Shown: positions 35,259 to 48,351 of the stretch, one piece after another
Layout: each line of letters starts with the position of its first letter
Position numbering within the stretch: the first letter of the stretch is position 1
Source of the DNA: Punica granatum
Lineage: Eukaryota > Streptophyta > Magnoliopsida > Myrtales > Lythraceae
Length of the DNA: 64,000 bases
Assembly (NCBI RefSeq): GCF_007655135.1
Contig: NC_045128.1
Span: 15,516,230 to 15,580,229 of the forward strand
Reading direction: 5' to 3'
Position numbers and translations under genes: made by a program
Notes under the pieces: generated by a model
The model's input: only the letters and a program-made list of their open reading frames with translations
What the model was told of the DNA's origin: nothing
Databases searched by the model: none

Positions 35259-37000
35259 GTAATATATGAATGCAAGAATATAGTGGATCAGATCAGATGT
35301 CTTCAAAACGATCTTTTTCTAGAAAAATTTCTCGATTTCTAAATTTCTAAAAAAATTTGAATTTTCAAAAATAAATAAATAAATATAGATTTGTGAAACC
35401 ATCCATTATTTTCTCAATTTTTTGCTTTATTTTAAAAATATTTTTAAATTCTTAAATATTTTTAAAGATATTATATATATATATATTTGGAACCGATCGC
35501 TATTTTCCAAGGTTTTTAAACTTCTTTTTTATGAATTTTCTTTTTAAAAATATAAATATAGATTTATGGGATTGATTTTTTTTGAATTTATTAAAACTAT
35601 GAATATTTTATGAGAAAATCTACATAAGTCAAATCATGTAATTTGCTTTTCAAATAAAAATCGGATAATTTCTTTTGTAGATATAGTTATACAGTTATGA
35701 TGTGTTATTTGTATTATATTATAATATATTATATTATGTTATACATGACACCATTGGTAGGAGACGTGCCAGTCATAACTGCGACCAATCAATCTCGAAA
35801 AAATATTATTACCACTAAAGTTCTTTAATTTTTCACACACATGCTCGCAAGTTTATTTTATTATGCCTTTGATTAGATTTTTGAAGGTGAGAGTTTTTCG
35901 ACCTTTTGCTTTTTTTCACACAAACTTTTGACAACTTTTTAGTTCTTCAATTTTTCGCTCTTACTTTTTCAAACATAAAATTCTGTAAAATTTTAGAATT
36001 CTCTAATTTTATATAATATCATATTCTATCTCGTGCAACGCAAAGGCCTTACGATTAGTATAATATAAAGTGAAGTTATGGTGGATTAGACCAAATGATT
36101 TTAAAACGTTCTATTGTTAAATGAGATTTTCTCGAACTTTGAAATTTTTTAAAACAAAATTTTAAATTGTTTATATATATAGCTATATAATATTATAAGT
36201 TCATTATTTTTTCGAGTTTTTGAGCTTTTAAAAGCTAACTTTTGAATTTGATTTTAAAATATCTAAAACATACAAATATGTAGATTTGTAGAACCAATCA
36301 CTACGTTCTCCACCAAATGTATATAACTTTTGAATTTGGTTTTAAAATATCCAAAACATACAAATATGTAGATTTGTAGAACCAATAACTACATTCTCCA
36401 CCAAATATATTTAGATTTGCAAGATCAACCGTCACGTTCTTGCCTTTTTAAGCTTTTTTTCAAAACGAACTTTTAAATTTTTTAAAGCATATAGATATAG
36501 ATTATGGCATCATTAGTTATTTTCTCAATATTTTGAATTTTATGAAAAATAAGACCACTTTACATAAAATAAAACAAAAATACTTTTTTAAATATTTGTA
36601 ACAAAAGTGATTCTTTATCTTTTAAAAAATTAAAATATTTTTATACTTTATGGTAAATATCATGATACCATATTGTTATAATGTCTAAACTAATGTATTA
36701 GACAAAATTGAAGTTTAATTTGATTGCGTTAAGAAACATTCATATATATGTATCTTGATATATTAGTGTGTGTGTATGAAAGTTGAAATATATATCTCAG
36801 TTGAGATGATCCACTGAGAGCTCTCAAATTGCAAAAAGGAGAAGACTTTTACAATCTACTAGATTTTGTTTCAGCTCATCAGATGATCAGACTTCCCAAA
36901 TCCGTCCTTTCCCATTATCAATCGAATCAAAAAATAACAAAGGCAAAGCCTTACACTTGCAGATCTTCAGATAAATATCCAAAATCGCCATAACCATGAT
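35259..37000. other. AT-rich intergenic DNA between two divergently placed ends
   Basis: Very AT-rich, no gene. It contains a short tandem repeat at 36237-36412 and a few TA-rich runs (35470-35485, 35715-35745). Confidence 0.5.
36237..36412. repeat. 88-bp tandem repeat, two copies
   Basis: Copy 1 is 36237-36324 and copy 2 is 36325-36412. Both start AACTTTTGAATTTG and contain CATACAAATATGTAGATTTG and CATTCTCCACCAAAT-like text. They differ at a handful of bases. Confidence 0.88.
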
Positions 37001-37284
37001 TTGTTCACACCACAGAAACACCTCAATCACGGACCGAAGTAAGCATGTCAATCCAAGAAACACAAAATCGAGCGCAGGGGAGTGCGATGGCCGATGTAGA
37101 AGAGTTGCCTTGCAGCTGCTCTGTGCTAGGGCGGAAACAAGGGAGAAGATAGAGAGGAGAAGACGAAGGAGAACGGTAGCATTAATGGAGAACTGGAAGC
37201 AGGAAGTTTTTCTACTCGTGTATGACCAGGACGATAGATGATTTTGATGGAGACTGGTGATAATACCATTTAAGAGGCAGACAA

Positions 37285-39829
37285 TCATCGCTGCATGACT
37301 CTATTAACAAATCCTTGCAGAGAGTTGCCCATTCCTGCGCCAACAGCTTCAGCCAAGTACTTTGCCTGCCAGATCCCACAAGAGCCCCCACCATTTTAAA
37401 ATCCAAGTCCAGAAAAATAAAGGGGCAAATAGTTAAAGGTCAGGGACTACCTCTTGTATAGTCTTCTTCAGATCAAAAGCATCTTTTACTCGGTTATCCA
37501 AGAATGCCCAAGTATCACGAAATTCTGACATAAAATAAGTTTTCATCAGTAAAGACCTGTGATAGGATGTGAATAGACATTATCAGCGGAGGTATCACAG
37601 GCCCCCTCCAAAATAAGTTCGAAATAACATACTCATTCACTTCCCAGGTGCACAACAGGAGAAGACAGCACTAACCATTATTATATAAAAGCAGAAACTA
37701 CTCTTCAGCTAAAATGCTGAATAAAAGATACATGTTGATACAGGAAAGAAATCAAAGACGATTTTGACATTTTTGAATAATTAAGAATGGAATAGGGAAC
37801 AATATGGTTATGGAGCCAGGGACCAGCTACACAGTGTTAGAGCAAATTATGGCAATTTGATTGACTTATACAGAAAGATATTTCATAAATAAGTAGAGAA
37901 GAAACAAACCTGGGGAGCTATCAGTCAACATGTAAACCTCAGTGGTAGAGTATATGCCTCCGAGGATTGTCCTCTTCACGTACCAATCTATATCAGAGGA
38001 TTCATCACCCGCAGCATGCCAGATCTCATCCATCAACATGGCTCGCTGCTTAAAACTAGTAGGAACATTCACTGGTTGTGACTGCAGGAGGCAGTTTCAT
38101 TAGAGGGGTTTCAGGTGAAAAGAGCCAAGATTTTCAGGAATAATGATAATAATTTGCACATATATACCTGTATAGCAAGAGCTTCCGGCCACTTGGAGAT
38201 GTAAGGTGCTTGCTTTTCTAGGCGAATTCTAACAAGCTTGGAGATGCGTTCACTAGGTATCAAATTGCTTAAGTCTTCGGAGTCTATTCTATCAGTTAGC
38301 CTTTGCAAGCAATCGTCCATGAAGTACTGAAGAATGAAAGAACAGAAAAGTAAGCATTAACTTGCTATTACACCACTTTAGTAACCCAGTTACATCAATA
38401 GCCACTTTTCACTGCTTTTGAACCAACTAAGCTTATTTACATTATATCCCATCGGTCACATTCAGTGCATGTATAGTGTAACATATGAAACCTCCATTTC
38501 TCAGGGACTCGGACAGTCCAACTTCTGGATAAGCAAATAACTTGACAACTAAATATCAGAACATAATAAAAACAGACGAAAGTAGGGATATCCTAAATCA
38601 ATCAAGACTCAAGAGTATACGAACTCTAGCACAAGCTACATCTAAGCCTACTTACTTCCTGGAGACCCCTACCACAATTGCAAAGACAAAAACCAAGCAC
38701 TGCCACCAAAATGATACAAGTACTGTTTTTATTGAAGTCGATGCAATCACGCCGACCCAGGAAAAGAACTAATGAGAGACCTTCCATTGAGCCACTAAAT
38801 CACTGGCAACATTATTCAATTCCCCAGCTCATTCTAAGTCAACAGCTACCTTGCTGAGCATTAATGTGGAAGTAGAATATGCAGAGCATTGATATGAAGT
38901 GAATTATACCTCAACCAGGGCAGCTCCTTTCCTAGGGAAAGATCCAACAATGGAGGGAGACACACCGACCTCCTTTGCACCAGCGATCAACGCTCCTTCA
39001 GACCATCCTAGCATTTTCTGCAGGATCCCAGAAAAAACCAATATTTAAACAGACGGAATCAACACCGAGCAAGCAATGAACCTCAAGAGCACATAAAAAA
39101 AGAAAAAGAAAAGAATATGATCGGCATATTCCGAAAATCCTACCCTATTGTGCCTTTATCGAGACCAGTAATGTGTTGATGGACTAGACAGCAGAAATGC
39201 AAGTGGTATTGATCCAACCGCAACAATCAGGGACGCGTACAGAGTCTAACAAGTTCTCCGGCAACCGAGCAATGTTATTACAAAAAAATCCCCAGAAAAA
39301 TCAAACTAATTTCATGGCGGCCACTGCTCCTATACATTTGCGGATGCGAATACATGAAATCAATAAACTATGGCTATCAAAGAGATATAATAACACAATC
39401 ATCATCAGCACCATCATCATTATTGTTTGATTGAAACAATGTCCGTAACAACACCCGACAGAATCAGATTCAACGCATCATGTAATTATGAATGAGCAGT
39501 GAACGCACCACGTGCCGAAGAGAGGCCTGGAGCACTCGAGCTTGCTCCTCCTGGTAATCGAATGTAGGCGGCCTCTTCCTCTGATGGCGTTGCGCTTCTT
39601 CGTTGGAAGAGGACCGCGAAGGGGTGGAGTCAGCGTAGTAAGGAGTTTCCGGGCGAGGAGAGGCGGGATCGATCTGGGGGGTAGGGGTCTGATTGGGAGA
39701 AGTCTGACTGCTGCTAGCCGCCGAAGTGGAAAGGCGGGCGTAGTTGCTGGTGGTACGAGGCGCAGCCGCCGCCGCCGCCGCAGCGGCGCCGTGAGGGAGC
39801 ACCGCCCTCTTCGCCGCCGTCCGGAGCAT
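37285..39829 (-). CDS. COQ9: Ubiquinone biosynthesis protein COQ9, mitochondrial
   Basis: Six exons on the minus strand: 39829-39509, 39017-38910, 38326-38168, 38081-37910, 37524-37451 and 37365-37285. All have GT-AG junctions and matching phases, giving 304 residues. The first exon encodes a basic, Ala-rich mitochondrial presequence (MLRTAAKRAV, with a run of nine Ala from a GCC/GCG repeat near 39760-39785) and a low-complexity Ser/Pro linker. Later exons carry typical COQ9 text, such as GVSPSIVGSFPRKGAALVE, NLIPSERISKLVRIRLE, SFKQRAMLMDEIWHAAGD and DWYVKRTILGG. COQ9 is a lipid-binding TetR-like fold that presents quinone intermediates to COQ7 in the CoQ synthome at the inner membrane. No lesion was seen. 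Confidence 0.95.
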
Positions 39830-41200
39830 TTTGACTTTTGAAGCCGAGGGTGAACACTGTCGAAAGTGTACGGACGATGGAAGGAATGAAGGAATGAGTA
39901 AATCCAAACCTGCGTACAGGGAAACCTCCACGCGTTGCTCGTGAAGCGCCACGTGTCAATAGCAGCTACCATTGAGAGGGGCGGTTGACCTGTTCTCTTC
40001 CTGTCCGTCCACATAAGACTCATTAGCCACTCATACTGTGCCAACTCAGAAGAGCTATGGTACAGGTTGTGGTGTGGATACACACCATCACACTTAAACC
40101 AATCGGAGATTTTTTTTCAATAACAAGGGGACTGATGTGCGTAGTACAATGAATTGGCGATACGACTTTAGACGGAGGTGAAGATGGCCTATTTGGAATT
40201 TCGGATATTGATTGGCGTCGAGCTAGGTGGTGATCGGCGCCCACTGTCATAAAGAAACACAGAGGAGGGAGGTAAGGTGAGAAGAGAGATGTCGCATCGG
40301 AGGTGAAAGATAATGTAGTGGAGAGAGGAGTCGAGACAAAAACAGCTAGGGAGAGAGCAAGTCGTGGCCGAGAGAAGTCCAGGTCTCACCTTGCCCCCTC
40401 CCCATCCTCGCTGTCCCTATGCCATGCGTGTACCGATTGAGGAGAAATAAGACTGCTAAAAAATATCAAGATAATCGAAAAATTGCGAAAAAAAGAGTGT
40501 AATCAAAATCAATTAGAAATTCAAGTATTCGAAAATTAATTAGAAATTCAAGTATTCAAAAATATGATTTTGGTGACCATGCAATTTTTCCTAAAATTTT
40601 TAGTTTCAATTTGGTTTTCAGTCTTCTGTATATGTATATATGTTATATTTTTCTTTCCAAATATATGGCCTTACGAACCCTCATGAAAATGATAAGAGTT
40701 AGGACTCTAGGAGTGGTGCCGATGTGGTAGAGCAAGGCCGAGGAACGGTCATGTGTGACCGCGCCAGGAGAGTTAGGTCGGAGAGAGGGAGAGGCTAGAC
40801 CTAGCCCATGGGCAAGAGAGATTGTTTTGGGTTTTCTGTGGTCTATTGTGATTAGTTGTGATCACTAATGATTTTCAATAGTTATAGGGTTGTCCCAATC
40901 TAGTTATATTTACCTTTTTGGTCACTTAATTAAGCATATTTTCTTTGGTGGCCCTTATCCATGTCTACATAAAAAAAAACAATTTTTCTCTGCGTGTATT
41001 GAGCTGAGGACTTGATGTATTTTACTACTTTGTGGACTTTGAACTTGGTTTACTATTCTACTTTTCGAATCATACACGACGTGCACCCCTCATTACAAGC
41101 AGCATGTTAAGATTTTTTTTTTCTGCTATCTTAATTTTTTTTTGCAAGAAGGTAATAATTTTATGGTACATTAATTATCTTATACAAAATAGTAGTGGAT
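39830..41200. other. Upstream region of COQ9 and intergenic DNA
   Basis: The first 600 bases upstream of COQ9 are moderately GC-rich and probably hold its promoter, but no TATA box is clear. Beyond 40440 the sequence is AT-rich, with no recognised gene. Confidence 0.45.
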
Positions 41201-42000
41201 TTAGTAATATTAGGAAAATGCATGCGTGATGAACTTGTTGATTTGTTATTGTTGTGAAAGATGCCGAATTCGAGGAATTTAGACCAAGAAAAGAGAAGAA
41301 ATAACACCGGCATATACGTAGTAAAACCCTCAAGACGAGCAAAACATCCACGGACAAAGTAGGGAAATTTCACTAGATCAATAAATCGGAGATTACATAC
41401 TCACGCTTTCCAACCCTCGTTACAAGACCCAACCGAGAATAGCCTCACAATCCTCTTAGTTCTCACTACTCCCTCGGTCTATGCACCTTAGAGACTCTAA
41501 AAGAGTAAATCCGAGAATTCTCAAAAAGATTACCCATGATTCTCACACAACGTATTGTCTTGATACAAGACTCTCTTCCCTTTAAATAGATACAGTACCT
41601 TCCCAATATCTTAAAGATATCCTAATATAATTTTAGGATAAAGATATTCGAGAAATATTTCTAATATCCCCTAGATATAATTTTTATATTTAAAGATTTA
41701 AGAAATACAAAGAAATTCTTACAAAATAGGAAATATAATCTCAAAAGAATTTGAAATCTCGCCCATTCATTTTTCGTCCAATCTCATTATCGCTTCGGTC
41801 TTCGAGTCTTCGAGTTCTCCACTGAATACGAGACATACTCAACAAATCTCCATCTTGTCTCATGTTCTACCAAGTCCACATTGATGTAGACTCAACATGC
41901 TCTGTCATAGCCCTTCATGGGCTCTACCTTATCTTGTGTGATCGCTCAAGTCCAAGCCATCCTTGGACTCGTCCAAGCTCAACATTGATCGCATTAGACT
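41201..42000 (-). mobile_element. Probable Ty1/copia LTR or 3' end fragment
   Basis: The text near 41840-41870 (CAACAAATCTCCATCTTG) resembles the junction following the copia polyprotein in plants, here on the minus strand. The preceding 600 bp have an LTR-like composition, with an inverted repeat (CTAATATAATTTTAGG near 41622-41637). No polyprotein is present and the borders are uncertain. Confidence 0.4.
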
Positions 42001-42050
42001 GCAATTAACTTTTTTTAGTGTATTTTAATAAAATTTATATTACTTATAAT

Positions 42051-42998
42051 ATATTCTATTCGACTTTCGATGAATAAAGAAAGGCGAAAATAAATGTATT
42101 CACATTATTATTTTGTTTTATTATGCAAATTAAAAAAATTTTACTTTACTATACATAATTAATAATTTCCTCCCAAATTTTTATATAAAAAGTATACACA
42201 TTTATTAATGAACTAAATAATAAAATAAAGAATAGTATAATAATATATATGTTTACAGTTAATTGTGAAGACATTAATATATAGGTTCAATTTTCTCAAA
42301 ATCATATTGTATAAAATAATATATTCTATTAGACTTTCGATAAATAAAGAAATGAAGAAATAAATGTGTTCACATTGCTATTTTGTTTTATTATGCAAAT
42401 TAAAATTTTATTTTACAATATATAATTAATAATTTTCCCCTAAATTTTTATATAAATATATATATATTACTTAATGAGGAAGTAAATAATAAAATAATAT
42501 GTGTGCTTACTTAATCGTGAAGTAGATAATATCAATATAAATTCATTTTTCTCAGAATCTTACCGTATAAAGTAATATATTCTATTCGACTTTCGATCAA
42601 TAAAGAAAGGAATAAATAAATGGTTTGATATTGCTATTTCGTTCTAGTATGTAAATTATTTTTTTATTTTACAATATATAATTAATATTTTTTCCTTAAT
42701 TTTTTATATAAAATATATACATTACTTAATAAGGAAGTAAATGATAAAATATAAATAATATAATAATATATGTGTTTACTTAATTGTAAAGTAAATAATA
42801 TTAATATATATGTTTATTTTTTTCAAAATCTTACTGTATAAAATAATATATTTTATTCGGCTTTCAATGAATAAACGAATGAAGAAATAAATTCGTTTGC
42901 ATCACTATTATGTTTTATTATGCAAATTATTATTTTTATTTTATGTTCTCTAATTAACGGGTATTGATGATAGCGCATAGCACGGGCCATCTCCCTAG
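42051..42998 (+). mobile_element. Helitron-like element with internal tandem array
   Basis: Four diverged AT-rich units begin with TATATTCTATT(C/A)GACTTTCGAT-type text near 42051, 42319, 42570 and 42845 (periods about 250-275 bp). The array is followed by a GC-richer terminus containing GCGCATAGCACGGGCC and ending CTAG at 42995-42998 before host T. This matches a Helitron 3' end with a decayed hairpin. The 5' end was not located, so the left limit is that of the array. Confidence 0.6.
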
Positions 42999-43098
42999 TT
43001 AGTAACTGAAGATGGCAAGTGTTTATGCCTTGCTTTTTCATATTCAGATGCAATGATCCCAAGCAAGCTATAGAAGCCAACTCCTAGTCCCGTCCCTT

Positions 43099-43430
43099 AT
43101 GGTTTGTTTGGTTTCACAAATAAATTTTAACTTTAATTTTAACTTTACTCCACCTAACTCCACTTATCTTCAATTGAACAACACAATTATTACTTTCTTT
43201 CAACTATTCATTACTTTTTCACAATTCAACAACACAATTATTACTTTTTTCTTAACTAATCATTACTTTCTCTCAACTATTCATTACTTTTTTCAAAATT
43301 TAACAATACAATCATTATTTTTTCTAAACTATTAATTATTTTTCCACACTTTTTATCATAATTCAACAACAATCATTACAACCCAATTAAAATCAAAACT
43401 CAACTCTACTTAACTCTAAAACCAAACACA
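43099..43430. mobile_element. MITE-like element, second copy of the family at 10545
   Basis: The left end GGTTTGTTTGGTTTCAC and right end AAAACCAAACACAAT are imperfect inverted copies. The body has repeats of CAACAACACAATTATTAC, the reverse complement of the body of the element at 10545-10861. It is therefore the same family in inverse orientation. Confidence 0.68.
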
Positions 43431-44081
43431 ATATTAATCTTCGAACTGATTGAGAGATCTACCAGCCCCGCGACCAAGTCATTGCCATTGTCGAGATCTC
43501 TCCCAACATCCTCAATCCTGACATCCTATAGAAAGACGGTGTCCGGCATCCTCGATCAGTTTAAATCTTTTAGGTTAAGGCAACAGCTTTCACCACAATC
43601 ATCATCTCTTCAATTATATATAAAAGAATATTATAACTGTTCGTGTATCATGAAATTTTCACTTTCTTTAATTTTACCCAATACTTGTAATTTATCCTAT
43701 TTATCATATATTTTACTTTTTTCGGTGAACATCATATTAGTTAAAGCTTCCAATTTTTTTTTTAAAAAAGTAATAGAATCTTTTTGTATTTGAAATAAAT
43801 ACGGTGATATATGTAGTATCAGAAAATATCTATGCAGTAAGTGCAAAGTATCAAAAAGTAATTTATGCAATAAAAAATTGATAGTTTTAGATAAAGAAGG
43901 TAATAGAAAGGAAAGAGATGAATTTTGGTACTTTTAGATGAGAAAGTGCTAAAAAATATAATTTTAAAAAGAAAAAGAAAATTTTAAATAAAAACAAATA
44001 AAAGGTTAAAATGAAAAAAGGGAGTGAGGTTTATTTCGAGCTTAGGAACTAGGCTCAAAAGTATTGCAGCTTAACACTTTA
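43431..44081. other. AT-rich intergenic DNA
   Basis: No gene or repeat end recognised. A 103-codon ORF at 43482-43793 has no signature. Confidence 0.5.
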
Positions 44082-47000
44082 CACTACAGCAAAGTTGGTT
44101 TTAACTGACGTTATTGTCCTGACGCTTTGCAAAGCGTCGGCATAAATAGGCCCAAGGGGCCTTTCCGAACTCTTTGAAAAACATCGGCATAGATCAGTTC
44201 CAAGCGACGCTTTGGAAAGAGTGGCGTTTTGTTTATCATATTCCAACGTCTTTTGAGCTTTTCCAACCTTTTAGAAAACGTTCCTCGGATAGGTTAATCT
44301 CGACTCTTTTTTTTATCTTTGTTGACGCATTTTTTGTAGCCTAAAATGATACTTTAAGTGACGTTATTTGAGTCACCATATGCCTACTTTTCCCAACCAT
44401 TTAAAAAACGTTAGGTTGAAGCGTCGATCCTTGTCTTTTTTAAAAAATAAATATTATTAGCATATTGTCATTTTACCACTGCATATTGCCAAATGTGTTG
44501 TGAAAGTGCAAAAGTGTGAGGGACAACACATTGATAGCTTATGGACAATGTCATTGGTATCGTGGTTCATAATAGAAAGGGCAACTTGTTGTCCCCTTAT
44601 AATAATCTGTTGTCATGGAACGCACAATGGATGATGTTGATGAAATTAAATCTTTCGAGATTAAATTTACAATGTTCTCCAATAGTTATCTCAAATTGAG
44701 AAGAGAGCGGTTTATTGTTATGTGTTATCAATTGACAAAAATTCACAGCGGCTTTTTATCAAAATACATATATAATTACAAAAAATATTACAAAAAAGTT
44801 TTAGATATGCTCTATTGAGGAACCCATATCACTTTGATTCCTTTACGAGATCGCGTTTTCAACTATTGGAGTACGAGCTTCGAGAGGCCCGATCAAGAAG
44901 GCATTGTTCTTTAAGTGTGAGAATATATGAAGGAATAATTTATATGTAGGCATATATATGTTCAAACCTATAGGAAAAACCCACACCACAAACATTCCCA
45001 AAGTTAAAACAAACCAAGTTAATCGCCAGCATTTCGATCATACAAAACAATTTTTGAATTCCTTATGGCCTAAATTTCCTCAAAATAAAAAGAAAAACAT
45101 CCCCTAAAAGCATGACCATATATTACAAGAAATCTATTGAACAATTAAAAGTGTGTATATTCATACCTTCTTGAAACACATAACTAAATTTCACGAAGAG
45201 ACTTGAACCTATGGAACTAATTACTTCAAACTAGCACGTGACCGACTAGAAGTGTCAACAGTTAGAGTGACCAAATACACCACCTCCTAACTAGTTGCCC
45301 TAATTTTTAGAAGAACCAACTTACTTCCGACTAGCACAAATCCAACTAGGAGACCGGGCTGCTGACTTGACTATATCAATGGCAGGATGATTTCGTTGTT
45401 GATAGAATTAATTAGGGGATTAGTGAGTATAAAGAAGTCGATCACAACCGAGCTATGAATATTAGTTCACGTTATGTTAATAGAATTATACCTCAATGAC
45501 CGTCAAAACAAAATAATGTTAAATCTATGAGGTGTAATGTGTTACAATGTTTGTGGACAACACACTATCACCTTATTGTAATGTGTTGTTGCTGGGAATT
45601 TATGCTACATGATCGAAAAGGCAATATGTTGTCTTCTTATGACAATCTATTATTACCTGAAATCGACATGGGCCGACGATTTAAGTGTTGCCTTAAGCTG
45701 TTTGGTCATATGGTTTTTGAAGTGTCGACCAAAACTTTTTAAGCCGACACTTCAAAAGTGTTGGCCCTTGTCCTTTTAAAAGAAAAAAAAATTCAAAGGC
45801 TTAGTGGGAAATTTTTTTGCCCAATCTTTGACAATTTCAAAATCCCAAAAGAATTTAAAAGCCTACTATATCACTCCCTCTCCATTCTTACTGCGAACTC
45901 CATCTCCTTCTTATTTTTCTTTTTTTCAATCACTTCCTCACTATCATTTCCCATTTCCAAAACCCTCTCTTTACTCTTCCCCTACACATAGAGTCTCTTT
46001 GTACTCTAAAGTAGTGTCTTCCATGGCGATTGCAGCTTTAACTTCGTCCAAACTAGTATACCCGCAGCAAGCTAACCCCCTTCCTTAACCCCTTAACTGT
46101 CACCACCACTAAGAGCAATGTCACCGTTAGCACCTCCTGAAATCATGCCTTAACTGTCTGTGAAGTTTGAGAGGAAGAAGTTACACATCAACATCAACAT
46201 CAACACTATCGGACACATCAACCATGGGAAGACTAACCCGATGGCCTAGATGTCCTCTTTCAAACCGGTTCTTGACGTGCTTATACAACTCCTCTTCTAT
46301 CTGGTTCCCTTGCTGCAGCTTTTCCTCCCTTCTCGAAGCTACTGCTGCTACTAGTGGCCGCTCCTCGATCTCGAAGTTGTTACTACTAGCAGACTCCCCT
46401 CCTCAATCTCTCATGCTAGTGGACTTTCTCTTTCAATTTCTTTCATTACTTTCATCCCCTTGCATTTGAATGAGAACTTCCATTAATGTATGATGATTCT
46501 TTATTGAAAGAAGTTTATGCTTGATTTTGATGATTCAAAGTTGTGGTTGAGTATCAATGATGGTGGTGTGATTGTTTGAACGATTTATGGTGTTTTCTTA
46601 ATTTCTAGGGCATGCAATTTAATTGTAAAAAACTTGATAGCCTACGTCAATGGTAAAAGTACCCACTTTACCATTGACAATAGGTTATCAGTTTGCTGAC
46701 AATTGATTGTCAATTTTTTTAACTAAAAAATGGTCTGGACCATCTCTTAGACATGGTTTTGGCCGATGCTTCTAAGGCACCGGCCTAGGCATGGTTTAGG
46801 CTGATGCTTCTGAGGTATTGACCTAGGCACTAGAAACGTAAGTCGATGCATGGTTTTAGGTGGCGCTCTATGTATGGTTTTGGCTGATGTTTTATAAAGC
46901 CAGCCTAGACATGATTTTTGGCCGACGCTTCCCAACGGTCGGCCTAGGGTAGTGTTTCCCAACGTTTTTCTAAAAGTGTCGAGAAGCTTCTCAATGGTGG

Positions 47001-47108
47001 CCACGCCGACAAAAAAAAAGTCGCCATCAACATTGGCAAGGTTTTAGGCGGCATTTTGTGCGTCAGCCAAAGTTGAAAAAAAAGGCTAAAACCTATTTCA
47101 TTGTAGTG
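44082..47108. mobile_element. 3-kb CACTA-type transposon, probably non-autonomous
   Basis: Left end CACTACAGCAAAGTTGG at 44082; right end, read on the reverse strand, CACTACAATGAAATAGG at 47108. Over the first 22 bp the ends match at 17 positions and both continue into GGTTTTA. Both subterminal regions carry many short direct and inverted repeats around the motif GCGTCGGC/GCCGACGC or CCGATGCTTC (for example 44120-44230 and 46755-47050), the normal binding-site clusters of CACTA transposases. The flanking trinucleotides are TTA and TGA, so the expected 3-bp duplication is imperfect. Inside there is no transposase. ORFs at 45527-45991 and 46167-46469 have no recognised family. Confidence 0.78.
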
Positions 47109-48351
47109 TGAGGGTTATGAGAGTTTCTTTACAAAATTATATAGAAATTCTCATAATCCTCCCCTCCATAACCCTCAATCCAAACAATAACTTAAGTCAA
47201 AATTCATCTATTACCCTTATTTGCCAAATTTAATGCAAAAGCAGGAAAAATGTTAACATGCACGCGAAGTTAGAATATCTTTCATACTTGCTGCAGAAAT
47301 CAGATGGACCTATTTTAATATTTTATTATATTATAATATAATTTTGTTATTTCATATCTGTACATCTTGTATATATTCATTATATCTTTGTAGCCATTTA
47401 GTATAAAAGGGAAAATTGGAAAACAAGTTTTTGGAAGTGGTTATTCTGCTTCTTTTCCTAGGAAAGAGGGTTTGTTGTAATAACATCATTCTCGAACTAG
47501 GATCATGATATCCTAAGTCTAATTCTCACTAATGAAAATTGAGGTGTCCTTTTTATTTTCCCTCTCTAAATCTTCTAAACCTACAAACCTCTTTGTATCC
47601 AAGAATAAAAATGCTTCTCTACCGAAGTCTCTTCTATAAATGTGATATTCAATGAAAAGATATTTCCTGAAAATAAGACCTAAAAATCTCTTCTATTGTC
47701 CTCAAACTCGTCTATTACTGAGAGATCTTTATGTATGAAATCTTCGCATTTAGAAGGATAGAGGACCAACCTTTCAAATGTAGTACGTTCTCATCTGATG
47801 CACTCACGAACCAGAAATGGATAAAAAATAATGGTAGATGGTAGAACTAACTAAACTCACTCGATAAGATAACTCGCCACAAGTAAGAAAAGTCATTTTG
47901 ATTCGCCACACTCAAGGATAAACGATAAGAATCGGAGGGTTTCACGACCGAATAATAGAATTGCTTAGATAAGAAGATAGGAAATGCACAAAGGCAAATT
48001 TTCATTCATCAATTATTAAAAAACTTGTTTCTGACAACAAAAGGAGCTTATATAGTGCTCTTACAATCATAAGACTTAATGACTGCAATTCAAATAACCC
48101 AACTACTTCCAAAGCATAGGAAATACAAACAACATTGAAATAAAGCAAAAACAGTCTGCATGCATTAATTACCCAACCACTATGCTTCAACCACCAGAAA
48201 TTCGTCCAAATGTAGGTACAACATGAATGAGGGCACTTACTCTAGCTCGTCGGGTGTTTTACCACCTAACTCAGTGCATTTAAGAAAGGTCATGGGCACG
48301 GGGCGAGTTGTAGCAAGCTTCTTGGCCTTGAAACGCGTGATAAGACCCGAA
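47109..48351. other. Intergenic DNA beside the gypsy fragment
   Basis: AT-rich DNA with no gene. The part from about 47800 may be noncoding sequence or LTR of the adjacent minus-strand gypsy fragment, but I could not find LTR ends. Confidence 0.4.

Noticed and set aside
36055..36058. Possible Helitron end after a CTCGTGCAACGC-type motif
   Set aside because: The terminus reads TTAG, not CTRR, and the hairpin is not paired well.
36887..37284. 133-codon minus-strand ORF just downstream of COQ9
   Set aside because: It lies where the COQ9 3' untranslated region should be and has no similarity I recognise.
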